Under the pieces are notes generated by a model, which made no database searches, was not told where the DNA came from, and saw only the letters and a program-made list of their open reading frames with translations. A DNA stretch of 64,000 nucleotides, taken from assembly GCA_015345905.1 (NCBI GenBank), contig JADDTR010000016.1, forward strand, positions 500,631-564,630, given 5' to 3'. Numbering within the stretch: position 1 is the stretch's first letter; the number at the start of each line of letters is the position of its first letter. This document shows positions 12,332 to 21,997 of this stretch, piece by piece. The position numbers were made by a program, and so were the translations under genes. This DNA is from Aotearoamyces nothofagi. Lineage: Eukaryota > Ascomycota > Leotiomycetes > Leotiales > Tympanidaceae.

Positions 12332-13383
12332 GGCATGTTGGCATGGGGTGCCTGGGTCGCGGAGATGTTGCCGTCGTGAGTCGTGGTGTTGTTGATGGGT
12401 TGCTGAAGTCTGATGGATGACGCGTTGGGAAGCGCGTGCGAGGTGCGATATCACGTGATGCCGACGAGACGTCGGAAACTGATGCCCATGGCAGCAGGTG
12501 AGTTCAAAGGTAAAATTCTTTGCCAGTTTGTTTCTAATTTAGAAGCCAGTAATGTCCTTTTTATTTTTGATTTATTTTTGATAATATGTTACAATAGATC
12601 AGTAGACATATAGCACTTCTTTTTTTATTAAATTATACGAGAATTTTGAAAATCTAATATTGAATTTAAACCCGAAATAGCCCAAGAAATAGAAATATTA
12701 ACCAGAGACTGAATCTTTTATGTATTTACCTTCACGGTTCATCTAACTCCCTAAGCACCAATAAGAAATAGCCAATTAGCGTACAGGTAAAACGAAGTTA
12801 ATAAGTTGTGCCAGCCAACCCGCTTAACGTTCTCATATAAAGCTGCCATCCTCCAAAAAGCCCCCAAAAACAAATCCAAAGCCCTGGGCAACCCCCAAAA
12901 AAGAGAAAAGAAAATACTAAGTACAAAAACAGGGATAAAAAAGGCAAAAGAACCACAAGCCTGTCACTTTCGTGCTTACTTGTGGTAGAAACTACTATCA
13001 GAGCGGATCGGTTGGGGCTACCGAGACGCACTGAATTGGTTTCTTTTTTTTCGTAGTCTTGGAGTGAATCAAGTTGGGGCTACTTGACCACTGTACCATT
13101 CGACCGTGATGGGAATTTGCTTATTGGACTATATGAAGTATCTGCGGATACACCTCGTTAAAATTTCCGACAGTTCGACCTTAGCTATCATATATCATGT
13201 CATTACTGGTACGAAAGGGACTTCCATTTTACAAGACACCCATTATTTTTAGATACTCCATTTCTATTAGATGCAGTATAACTATGAACGTTTTTATAAC
13301 CCTTCCTATTCATCATTATACCCATGCCGCTTTCCTGATTCATAACTCCGTAGAATGCATGTGTTGATCAAATTACTCTCGCA
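12332..13383. other. Intergenic, AT-rich middle
   Basis: Upstream of STN1 the first 150 bp is ordinary sequence. From about 12500 to 13380 the DNA is strongly AT-rich, with poly-A/T runs and no frame of any quality. It could be an old decayed insertion altered by RIP-type C-to-T mutation, but no recognisable element remains. Confidence 0.4.
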
Positions 13384-14459
13384 TCAGCGCTTGGTCCGCT
13401 TTGACCGACGTCCATCACCTGCCTCTGCTTCTGATATAGTATTGCCTTTCTTCAATTTTGCCGCTGCCTTCTGAAATGCTTCCTCTGAAGGTTCACTATC
13501 TTCCTCTCCAGCTCGCTTCTTTCCTTTCTTCAGTTTAGGTTTTGATGATTTACTGCCACCGCCATACTTTGCTTCGAGGTTGTCCAAGAAACTGCTGCGG
13601 CCTTGTTGTCTTTTGAGGATAAGTGCCTTCAGTCCTTCCTCACCATTGTCATTCTTCCCTTTCTTGCCAAACAACTGGTCCGCAACCCCCAGCTCTTTTG
13701 CATATTCCATAGCCTCCTCGCTTTCATCATTCGCCTCATTAATCCGCTTCTGTTTCGAAGCTACAGATTCATTAATGTAAGCATTGTGTGCCTTGACATC
13801 TCCACTGGAAATTGCAGTATCGATGATGACTCGGAAGCGGTCTTCATCTTCAACCGGATTGCTTAGCATGACAACCTCATAAACCTCGTCCATATTTCCC
13901 CTGTGCCTTTCAAAAGCTGCTAGGATGTCGTCTTTTTCTTCGTCAGATCCTTTGTACTTCTGTGCAAACTTTTCAATGGCATCGCTTGAGACGACATCTT
14001 TGTACTGCTCGCTGTAGAACTCGGACCAGCTAAATCCATCTGAGTCTACGATGGACTCGGACGTTGAGCCGGTGGTATCATAACGTTTGCGACGAACTGG
14101 GTCGGAAAGAATGGCGTATGCAAAGGCAACTGACTGAAATGTGGTGTGGGCGGTGGACTTCAGGTGCTCAGGAGCTTTGTCTGTAGGTGATATTGGGTCA
14201 GAAAGATCAAGTAGTGATATGAAAAGGTAAAATCAAACTTGATAGGAAGAAGAATAATAGTATGATGTAAGGTGTATCATCTAAATCTGAAGATTGAAAG
14301 ATTCTCAATAGTTGACATACCTGGATGGTTCTTCAACGCAGCCTTGCGATAAGCGGACTTGACCTGGTCCGCAGTAGCTGTCTTTTCAAGCCCTAGAACT
14401 TCATACGGGTCAATGGAAGGAGGCTCTTCATCAAGAAGATCTTCTTCGCGTGGAGCCAT
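13384..14459 (-). CDS. DNAJC9-like J-domain protein
   Basis: Two exons (14459-14321, 14180-13384; intron 140 nt) encode 311 residues. The J domain spans roughly residues 16-90: DPYEVLGLEKTATADQVKSAYRK, then the catalytic HPDK tetrad, then FAYAILSDPVRRKRYD. The intron splits the codon for the Asp of HPD, so the motif appears only after splicing. The middle part (SWSEFYSEQYKDVVSSDAIEKFAQKYKGS) matches the DNAJC9 family, which couples Hsp70 to histone H3-H4 handling in animals. The C-terminus is Lys-rich and ends in RRSKRTKR, a likely nuclear localisation signal. It is divergent from the deaminase gene with a 297-bp gap. J-domain assignment is certain; histone chaperone function is inference from family. 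Confidence 0.88.
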
Positions 14460-14756
14460 TGTAAAGGTCTTTAAAGTTTCTTCCTTTGGTAGTGCGGATG
14501 TCCTAGGTGACGAGCGCGTTAAGTGCTGAGGTGAACGCGACGAAAACGAGCTAAGCCTCAAATAAGGGCGGTAGAAAGCGGCAATTATGAAGCTATGATC
14601 TATCGGATTATGCCGTAGAAACAAATATAACTGATACTCACGAGGCTCTGCGACCGAAGAGTCCAGCTTGGTGAATTGATATAGAGAATTAGAATGATAC
14701 AAAGCATTGTTCAAATTTAAATCATAATCTCTCACTCAACAAACAAAGCATAAGCC
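14460..14756. promoter_or_regulatory. Shared divergent promoter region
   Basis: The 297-bp gap between the start codons of the J-domain gene (minus) and the deaminase gene (plus) must hold both promoters and leaders. No classical TATA box was identified with confidence. Confidence 0.5.
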
Positions 14757-15287
14757 ATGGCCTCCCAACCCACTCCACCGATACCTTCGGGCGATCATCG
14801 AGCCTACATGCGATACGCCCTTGATCTGGCTCGAAAGTCACCTCCAAAGCCTACAAACTATCGAGTCGGAGCATTGATACTCAACGGTACCACAAATGAA
14901 ATCCTGGCTACAGGCTATACACTCGAGCTGGAGGGCAACACTCATGCTGAGCAGTGCTGTCTAATTAAGCTCTCGAAACAACACCAGGTTCCAGAAGAAC
15001 GTCTATCGGAAGCTTTGCCAGAGAATACAGTGTTATATACGACTGTCGAACCTTGTGGGAAGAGATTGAGTGGGAATCTACCCTGTGTAGAAAGGATATT
15101 GAGACTTGGAAATGGGATCAAGACTGTATATGTTGGAGTGAAGGAGCCGGAGAAGTTTGTTGGCGAGAACACGGGCAGGACGAAGTTAGAACAGGCCGGT
15201 ATCAACGTTGTACTTGTGGATGGATTAGAGGATGAGATCCTTAGAGTCGCTACATCAGGTCATAGACCCGATGAATCTTTAAGCTGA
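14757..15287 (+). CDS. Cytidine/DRAP-type deaminase family protein
   Basis: A single exon of 176 residues. The zinc site of the cytidine deaminase-like fold is intact: HAEQCC (about residue 62) supplies the His ligand and the catalytic Glu, and EPCGKRLSGNLPC (about residues 98-110) supplies the two Cys ligands. The insertion between the two cysteines and the following RI.RLGNGIKTVYVGVKEP...LEQAGI resemble the RibD/Rib2 deaminase domain of riboflavin synthesis, which acts on a diamino-pyrimidine phosphate. A pyrimidine or tRNA substrate cannot be excluded. There is no pseudouridine synthase or reductase domain, so this is a stand-alone deaminase. Its 3' end lies only 50 bp from that of the methyltransferase gene (convergent). 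Confidence 0.8.
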   Translation: MASQPTPPIPSGDHRAYMRYALDLARKSPPKPTNYRVGALILNGTTNEILATGYTLELEGNTHAEQCCLIKLSKQHQVPEERLSEALPENTVLYTTVEPCGKRLSGNLPCVERILRLGNGIKTVYVGVKEPEKFVGENTGRTKLEQAGINVVLVDGLEDEILRVATSGHRPDESLS

Positions 15288-15337
15288 CATGCGCATTCCA
15301 TTTCTACCATCACTATCCTATTATCGTTCTTTCCCGA

Positions 15338-16276
15338 CTAGAGTTTCTTCACAAACACGCCTAGCACGAATGGCAAGCTACTCCATTCTCCCACTTTCTC
15401 CAAATCTATCAACTCCCATCCTCCATCTTTCTTGGCCACATCCTTCAACACCTCAATGGTATTTCTGTCTAGGTTGCAGCCGCCCATGACGAATGGCCAC
15501 CCTAGACACATAAAAGCCCATTGTAGTGCTCTTGACACAACACTCCCCTTCCGAGTTCTCCATGGGTTTCTCACATGCTCACAAACGAGTATACTTCCAC
15601 CGGGCTTGAGAAGGTCATACAGCGATTCAACCGTCTCTATTGGGTTGGCAATGCTGCACAGTACCTTGGAAGAAATGATGGTATCGAACACTGCTTGCTT
15701 TTCGTTCTTGAGCAATCCAATCTCCCTTAGTTTTGGACGCAAACTGTCTCTCTCCCCGCCACATGCGAGAAGATGGTACTTTCGTCCCAAGCCAGCCTCG
15801 TCAACTGCTTTCTTCAACGGTTCATGGAGAGAGACGCAAGGCTCTGCGCCATAAATTTCTTTAATACCAAGATTGGTGTAATATTTGGTCTGTCTTCCAT
15901 CTCCAGGGCCAATTTCAAGAACGATACCAGTGGCAGACCCTAATAAAGGTACTACGTTCTTCAAAGGACCCTGCGTAGTATCCCCGCCAGCCATAGCAAG
16001 CCATGTGTTCCCAAATGCTTTGTCACGAATTTCAGAGATGCGAAACAGAGCAGAAGGCTTGGTGAGCGCAGTTATGATGAGAACTCGCCAGAAATCTTGA
16101 AATTTTCAGCATTTATAGCGGTATTAGATATGGGATAGCTTACGGTAGAATGCAAGGATGTACAACGCAGCAAGCTCAGCATAGTTCTGTAGTCGCTCAC
16201 CTATGGTGGCCGAGACAGAAGCATCACCATCCACACCCGAAGACGGAGAGGAGAGGAGCTTCGTAATATCAACCAT
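15338..16276 (-). CDS. Class I SAM-dependent methyltransferase (METTL7-like)
   Basis: Two exons (16276-16144, 16095-15338; intron 48 nt) encode 296 residues. A short N-terminal region has a hydrophobic patch (YAELAALYILAFY). The SAM-binding motif I is VLEIGPGDGRQ (about residue 95), followed by the acidic motif II region and a motif-IV-like DTIISSKVLCSI. LYDLLKPGGSILVCEHV is the post-motif helix and strand. The overall pattern and C-terminal GCNLDRNT resemble METTL7/thiol methyltransferase-like proteins of fungi. The substrate is unknown. The splice restores a continuous frame ending YHFWRVLIITALTKPSALFRI, which reads well. Confidence 0.78.
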
Positions 16277-17015
16277 CTTGATAACGAGGATGAGACTTAA
16301 AAACACTGTACAGATTTCGTCTCGGCACTATGAGAAAACGTGGCGTGAAGAGAAGTGTAAAAGAGGATGGGGCACGGTTGATATAAGATTTGTAAGGTGT
16401 CATGCTCCATGTTATCTGCAACGGTAAACTCCTTTCAGCTATCAGGGTAGCCGATGGCGGAGCAAGACTGATTAGCACGATGCAATGCATATGCCGTGAT
16501 TTATAGACTTAGTAGCAAACCACAATCAATTGCTTCAAGGGTGCTTGTTCCTATGAATTATGTTGGTGGCTATGCCGATGCTTACCGTATAGTTTACCCA
16601 CTTCGCCGGCGTGTATCTTTGACATGAATTGATCTTTAGAAAGAAGGAAAACTACCTGATTGTAAGGAAGGGCTTGTTTATCATTGCCTTCAAGGATGGT
16701 CGAATTATATTCAACGTTGATATGTGCTTGAGGCTCCCGGAGCTTATCAACGATACAGTAGAGGTTGTGCTTCGTTCTATCCTCCTATCTAGGTTTGCAG
16801 ATAGTATGTGTTCGGCGCGTATTGATTGGTGAACGCCCCTGGCTTGCATAATGTCGTCATGACAAGGCTGCTATTCGGTGTCTGTCTCTGCTTCACGACT
16901 ACTAAATGTGATAATACAAATAGCAACTCATCTACCAACCAAAAAAATACAGTAATGTGATCTTTAGATCTATCTTCAATACTAAAACCATTTACAATCC
17001 AACTACCAAGTCACG
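16277..17015. promoter_or_regulatory. Divergent intergenic region (methyltransferase / DUF1295)
   Basis: 739 bp between two divergent start codons. Only short overlapping frames without protein character are present, so it is best read as two promoters and leaders. Confidence 0.45.
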
Positions 17016-17999
17016 ATGACCCTGACAACCACTCTCCTACAACTCACGAACTTCCGCAACCCCTTCCTCCGCACTCTAATCCCATCCGTCTCTGCAGCAT
17101 TCGCTCTCCAAACTGCTGTGGCAATTCCATCAATCCTAGCACAGTCAGAGCGGTTCTATGACCTCTCAGGCTCTCTGACATATCTCTCTGTCACGGCGTT
17201 GAGTTTGTATCTTCCAACTCTACGAGCTCGAGCCTTGGCTGCTGCAGCGGGATCCCCGAAGCCTACCTGGCCCGGCTTGGTGGCTGCATTCAATGGCACG
17301 GGAGGTCCTAATGGCTTGAATTGGAGACAAGTAGTGCTGAGCGCTGCTGTTACTATCTGGGCTACCCGGCTGGGAACATATCTCTTCAAACGAGTTCTTG
17401 ATGACGGACATGACTCTCGCTTTGATGACATCAAAAAATCGCCTCCAAAATTCCTCGTCGCGTTCATGGCTCAGGCAGCATGGGTATCTTTCTGCCTCAT
17501 GCCTGTCCTCGCCTTAAATTCCATACCCCATAAGCTACTCTCCACCCTCCCCGCTCTGTCAGTTACCGATGTTACTGGCATCTCCCTCTTTATTGGTGGT
17601 CTCGGCTTTGAAGTTGCCGCAGACCGACAGAAGACTGCTTGGGTGCAAGAGAAGAAAGCCAGGAAACATGAGGAAGACTTCCTCACTCGCGGCTTGTGGA
17701 GCAAGAGCAGACATCCTAACTACTTTGGAGAAACGACGCTGTGGTCAGGCATTGCTGTTGCTTCAGCAGGCGTGCTAGCAAGCAGTGTTGGCCAAGTGGG
17801 TATGGGGCTTGCAGGGACAGGATATGGAAGAGTGCTCGCACTTGGGCTGTGTGGGATTAGCCCAGCATTTGTGACATTTTTGTTGTTGAAGGTTAGTGGG
17901 GTACCATTGAGTGAGTCCAAATACGATAAAAAATACGGAGACAGGAAGGATTATCAAGAGTGGAAGAAGAACACGCCTATGTTCATTCCAAAGTTTTAG
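17016..17999 (+). CDS. DUF1295 / steroid 5-alpha-reductase C-terminal-like membrane protein
   Basis: A single exon of 327 residues. Several hydrophobic spans are visible (near residues 20-42, 50-70, 108-125, 150-175, 190-205, 250-290). The C-terminal third has the family signature GLWSKSRHPNYFGE (about residues 228-241), then hydrophobic segments and SESKYDKKYGDRKDYQEWKKNTPMFIPKF. This signature is typical of DUF1295 proteins, related to the methyltransferase/reductase superfamily that includes sterol C14 reductases and ICMT. The exact reaction is unknown for fungal members. The gene faces FBP1 tail to tail with a 190-bp gap. Confidence 0.85.
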   Translation: MTLTTTLLQLTNFRNPFLRTLIPSVSAAFALQTAVAIPSILAQSERFYDLSGSLTYLSVTALSLYLPTLRARALAAAAGSPKPTWPGLVAAFNGTGGPNGLNWRQVVLSAAVTIWATRLGTYLFKRVLDDGHDSRFDDIKKSPPKFLVAFMAQAAWVSFCLMPVLALNSIPHKLLSTLPALSVTDVTGISLFIGGLGFEVAADRQKTAWVQEKKARKHEEDFLTRGLWSKSRHPNYFGETTLWSGIAVASAGVLASSVGQVGMGLAGTGYGRVLALGLCGISPAFVTFLLLKVSGVPLSESKYDKKYGDRKDYQEWKKNTPMFIPKF

Positions 18000-18189
18000 G
18001 TACCGGATAGAATAATCCATATCACAGGCGGATTGGGCAACTGCGATAAAAGTATGAATATCGATGGATCATTAGTCAATTCCATACTGATAGCTTGCTT
18101 ACCCCTAATGTTGCACAAAATAATGTGACTGCCCGCTGATGTAATTCCACACAAGTCCAGCTTTCAAGCATGTTCAAAAGCCATTCAGC

Positions 18190-19342
18190 CTATTTTGTAT
18201 ACTTCGCGTGAACGTCGATGACCTTCTGCACCTCATCATAACTACCCATAAAGATTCCTGATTTGTCATGGATTTGAGTTGGCACAATCTCTAGCATGCG
18301 TTGCATCTTGCTATTGACTGCTTGGCCACCAGCTAGAAGTTGTTAGTTATTATATGCATCATATGTTAATAAAGGATTTACCATTTTCAAATACCATAGC
18401 CATTGGCGCACACTCATACAGAATCCGCAACTTTCCTTTCGGGTTCTTCTTATCCGTCGGATAAGCAAAAATACCACCATAGAGTAGCGTACGATATGCA
18501 TCGGCAACCATACTACCGATATATCGCGCGCTGTATGGCTTTCCTCCCTCGGTCGCTGGGTACTTGAGGCTGTCAAAATACTCCTTTACAGGATCTTCCC
18601 AATACAACGAGTTGCCCTCGTTGACTGAGTAGATGGCACGTGTTTTAGGAATTCGCATGTCAGGGTGTGTCAGAATGAATTCCCCAAGCGCATTATCCAT
18701 CGTGAACCCATTAACGCCTCTGCCCTTCATAGTGATAACCAGTTGTGTCGAAGCGCCATACATGGTGAATCCAGCGGCAACGAGCTCCGTACCAGGCTTT
18801 AAGAGATCCTCCTTTGTGCCTTTCGAGCCCTCTGCAAGCTTATGAATACCGAAGATTGTACCGACGGACACACCTGCGTCTAAGTTCGAGGAACCATCGA
18901 TAGGATCGCATGCCACGGCGTAGCGGGCGGTGGGGTGGACGTCTGTGAAGTCAATGGCTTCCTCCTCTTCTTCGGAGACGAGAACAGCACATTTTCCCGA
19001 GGAGCGCATGGCTGCGATGAATAGGTCATTCCCAATGACATCAAGTTTCTTTTGGTCGTCGCCCGTGATGTTGGAGGAGCCAGCGAGACCGGTCAAGTTG
19101 ATCAGGGTAGCACGACGAATATAGTAGGCGATAGATTTGAAAGAGAATTGGAGGGCATGGCACAGGAGCCTACAATGAGCTTAATTAGTATTATCTACAA
19201 GGCCAATTGCATATAGAACTTACGTGAAATCGCCAGTAGCTTCCTTGTGTCTTACCTGCTCTTCCGTTAAGAATCTTGTGAGAGTAACGATGTCTGTGTT
19301 GATCTTCTCTTGCTGAACTGGGTGTTGACTATTGGACACCAT
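18190..19342 (-). CDS. FBP1: Fructose-1,6-bisphosphatase
   Basis: Three exons (19342-19224, 19169-18382, 18332-18190) encode 349 residues; the introns are 54 and 49 nt. The protein opens with EKINTDIVTLTRFLTEEQ. It contains the metal- and phosphate-binding signature CDPIDGSSNLDAG, the FTMYGASTQLVI and YSVNEGN segments, and the catalytic C-terminal segment YECAPMAMVFENAGGQAV, which spans the last intron. It hydrolyses fructose 1,6-bisphosphate to fructose 6-phosphate in cytosolic gluconeogenesis. Length matches fungal orthologues (about 350 residues). No odd residues were seen. Glucose repression is expected from the family, but I cannot point to a decisive site. Confidence 0.95.
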
Positions 19343-20336
19343 GATTTCTGAAACGATTCAAAGTATGAATTATGGTAAGGAGGGCTGAAGGTCCAATGTT
19401 GGGTCTTGGGCAGTATTATGACGGTTGGAGGTTCGGGTTTATGCGGAGTGCCTGCCGAGCTTCGTCTTTTAAGTTATCAGTATCACAGCCTCGGAGAAAT
19501 TACGTCGCTGTGGGTCTTGCACCTTCTTGGCCAGCAAAAGATAAGTTAGAAGACTATGGATGATGGCAAATATATATGGAACAAATTAGAGGAAAAGCCG
19601 ACGACAATAGTGGAGATGTAGGGACTTATACGTAGTCAATTGCCATCACACGACGACCCGCGGCTGTCCCTTTCACCAGCTGGCTATAGGCCCCCGCAAT
19701 CTCGCACAATTGGAGCAATCTTCGGCAATGCCCCGCGCTACAACGCTAGAGACGGAGGAAGGGGAATGCATGGGACGACGACTATTTCCCGGCTACTGAT
19801 CGATCGCTCTCCCCGGATGCTCAGCAATCTCGTCAAGAAGACTGAGCCAGACTGTCTTGGTAATGCTTGTGGCCTGGTGGCCGATGCTATGATTAAGCAG
19901 GCTGCTGAGCCGGAGAGCTCTGGCCTTCTTGCTGAGCAAATCGACAGTGGATGTTCCACTGCGTAATAGGCAGAAGGCATACTCGGGTTCTGAAATCAAT
20001 AAATAGTGGTCACATGAATCAACACTGTAGCAGTCCTCAACCCCCAATTTCCCTAATTACTGTATCGTACGCAGCTCTCTGATCCTGCAACAATTCCTAC
20101 GTATTGCGCTCCGAGATACTTAATGTCCGCCCTTCCCCGGATGGGGCTTTGGTGGGGAACGGAATAAGTCGGGACTTTGGGCGAACAACGCATGAATATT
20201 GTTCCGTCGTTAGGGCACGTGATTCATGCCTTAGGTTTGGATATGCTCGGTTGTTTTGGCGCTACGGGTTCACACTTGATAGAAATTTTGAGCTTCGAAG
20301 CTGTCTCTCTCTTCACCAAACATATTTATCCAAAAT
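19343..20336. other. Intergenic, probable promoters of FBP1 and of the snoRNA host gene
   Basis: About 1 kb with only short frames that lack protein character. The right-hand part precedes the plus-strand snoRNA host transcription unit. Confidence 0.4.
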
Positions 20337-20836
20337 GTGATCAACCACCTCGTTGCTGCTCAAGGCAGTTCATTCCATACACTTCCAGAGATCCGAGCTC
20401 TTTTGCTCTCCTCTGCTCGCAAAGGATCCAGTTCGGTGTGCTTGCACTCGACGCGTTTCCCTTCCGACGATACCACCTTCACCGTTGATGATGGTAAGCT
20501 TCCAACCCTTTCTTTTTTTGCTTTTCCTTTGCATGATTATAAAACGCATTCAATATTCAAACTAGAGTTGTTGATAGCTTTCGATCCAAGGAGCTGAGAG
20601 GCTTAGTCTCCTCAACGCCGATTGGGTCTGCTAATGATATTAATCCGCACGTCAGTATGATACGCAAAGTTTTTGGGATCTCGCTGTACCATCTCTTTAA
20701 CAAGAGAAAGTGCTAACTGTACCCTTTAGAATTTTCATCGCAACCTATCTGATCTCCTCTCCGGACATCGATATGGACTTAGGAGCTATATCGCTTAACG
20801 GTATGTTTCTCTCCTCTTCCTCTTTGCTTCTTCACT

Positions 20837-20941
20837 GGTGGCTATGATGGCACTGTGCGTCCCTCGGGGCGTATAGGAATTACCGACGAAACAGACCCTA
20901 AAAAGTCTTTGACGAAAAAATGGCTTTAATACTGAGCCACC
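20837..20941 (+). ncRNA. Box C/D snoRNA, snR77-like (predicted 18S U578 guide)
   Basis: A terminal stem pairs GGTGGC (20837-20842) with GCCACC (20936-20941). The C box is ATGATGG (20844-20850, last base off consensus) and the D box is CTGA (20932-20935). An internal guide GGAATTACCG (20876-20885) is complementary to CGGUAAUUCC of 18S rRNA. The degenerate D' box CGAA follows at 20887. Counting five bases upstream of it places the target on the U that yeast snR77 methylates (U578). The rRNA sequence is from memory of yeast. The element sits inside the intron-like segment 20801-21009. Confidence 0.75.
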
Positions 20942-21078
20942 ACAAACCCTCTCTTGGTTTTATTCTGATGATTGGCTTTACATGATGCTAATTTGCATCT
21001 GAACATTAGGCCCTTCCTCACCAGGTACGAACATCTCGCAACCCTCTTCCACCTTGCACAACTTTGAAAAGATGAGAC

Positions 21079-21229
21079 GGCACTGGGCTCCGACAGCTCC
21101 GACAAGATCGGGCTGGCTTGTGAACGGAGATGCCATTTTGCGGCAGGCCTAGAAAACCTCGCCCACTGATCACTGTCATATAATCTTGGCTACTTGATAA
21201 TGCGTTATGAGGCCAGATGGCTAATAACA
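21079..21229 (+). ncRNA. Possible H/ACA-like structured RNA
   Basis: A first hairpin is formed by GGCA/TGCC (21079/21131), CTCCG/CGGAG and, above an internal loop, ACAAG/CTTGT. An ANANNA-type box AGAAAA lies at 21151-21156. A second hairpin (CCA 21163 with TGG 21218; TCATA with TATGA) is followed by ACA at 21227-21229. This order matches an H/ACA snoRNA, but the spacing from pocket to H box is longer than usual and no target was assigned. It sits in a possible intron, 21025-21237. Chance structure is a real alternative. Confidence 0.28.
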
Positions 21230-21394
21230 AGACGTAGATCTGCTTCCAGTCTCTTGGTGCTGTTATGCTGCCTAGCTGTTGCAGGCACTGGGCTGACTAA
21301 AGTCTTGCTGGAAACTCGCCATATTACGAGGCTGTCGTTCATTGCGCCTCTTCTTCCTGTAGGTTTCAGCATTTCTTTCCTTCTTCCTATTACT

Positions 21395-21475
21395 ATGATG
21401 AGCATTTTAGATGACGAGTCTGATCCGGGTAACCGATGTTGACACAAATCAAATTATACCATTCATGCCTTCTGA
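21395..21475 (+). ncRNA. Box C/D snoRNA with two 25S guides (core)
   Basis: C box ATGATGA (21395-21401), internal D' CTGA (21420-21423) and D box CTGA (21472-21475). The D' guide TTAGATGACGAG (21407-21418) is complementary over 12 nt to 25S CUCGUCAUCUAA. The D guide CCATTCATGC (21459-21468) is complementary over 10 nt to GCAUGAAUGG, only ten bases further on in the same rRNA. In yeast this stretch carries C2197 (snR76) and A2220 (snR47). The plus-five rule points to nearby but not identical bases. It lies within the intron-like segment 21359-21543. The mature ends are not resolved. Confidence 0.75.
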
Positions 21476-21655
21476 CATTATTCTTTTGCATAAAAGTGAT
21501 ACTTCATCATTAGCTGCATCAGATGTTAACGTGTGGCAAATAGGACCTTGATCCAAGAGCGAAGCAAGAAGACGGCTGGATGGCCCTTTATGGTGGACTA
21601 TGGCGCTGGCGCAATGTGAGGGTACGTGTTAAGACCTTTTCAATTCTGGCTTTCC

Positions 21656-21740
21656 AGCATTATGATGATCTCGACGGACAAATGACAAGCATATGTCCAA
21701 GCTTTACGGCGATGACGAGCCTGTCTTAACTGAATATGCT
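21656..21740 (+). ncRNA. Box C/D snoRNA, snR74-like (predicted 18S A28 guide)
   Basis: Terminal stem AGCAT (21656-21660) with ATGCT (21736-21740); perfect C box ATGATGA (21662-21668); D box CTGA (21730-21733). The internal guide GACAAGCATATG (21684-21695) is complementary over 12 nt to 18S CAUAUGCUUGUC near the 5' end of the small-subunit rRNA. A degenerate D' CCAA follows at 21697. The fifth base upstream of it pairs exactly with A28, the site served in yeast by snR74. It lies in the middle of the intron-like segment 21622-21800. Confidence 0.85.
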
Positions 21741-21904
21741 CTCTTCAATCTTTTACTATTGTCGTCAATCCGCTATCATTGCTGACAGTATTCCTAATAG
21801 CTTTTGCTCACCTTGGCTCAAGACGAAATGTAATGCATTAGTGCACTGATAAGCAACAATTATGGTGAGTCTCTTATCTCTTTCTTTATAGTCTGCTTCC
21901 TCCA

Positions 21905-21997
21905 CTTTACATGATGATCAATTATCACGACGGTCAACATAGCCACACGTTGGTATTGATGATAACGCCTTTGACAAGGCATTAGATCTGACTTCTT
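21905..21997 (+). ncRNA. Box C/D snoRNA with a 25S guide near the peptidyl-transferase region
   Basis: C box ATGATGA (21911-21917), C'-like TTGATGA (21956-21962) and D box CTGA (21988-21991). The segment TCACGACGGTC (21925-21935) is complementary over 11 nt to 25S GACCGUCGUGA, the stretch holding the sites of yeast snR69 and snR71 (C2948, A2946). The D' box is degenerate, so the exact methylated base is uncertain. It lies in the intron-like segment 21865-22058. The outer ends are approximate. Confidence 0.7.

Noticed and set aside
13072-13110. A-box-like TGGTACAGTGG on the minus strand, suggestive of a tRNA or SINE
   Set aside because: No matching B box, no cloverleaf and no tail; the match is to one short motif only.
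20337-20597. Short frame at the start of the snoRNA host gene as a protein-coding exon
   Set aside because: It lacks an ATG, runs through a probable intron, and does not continue into the later exons.
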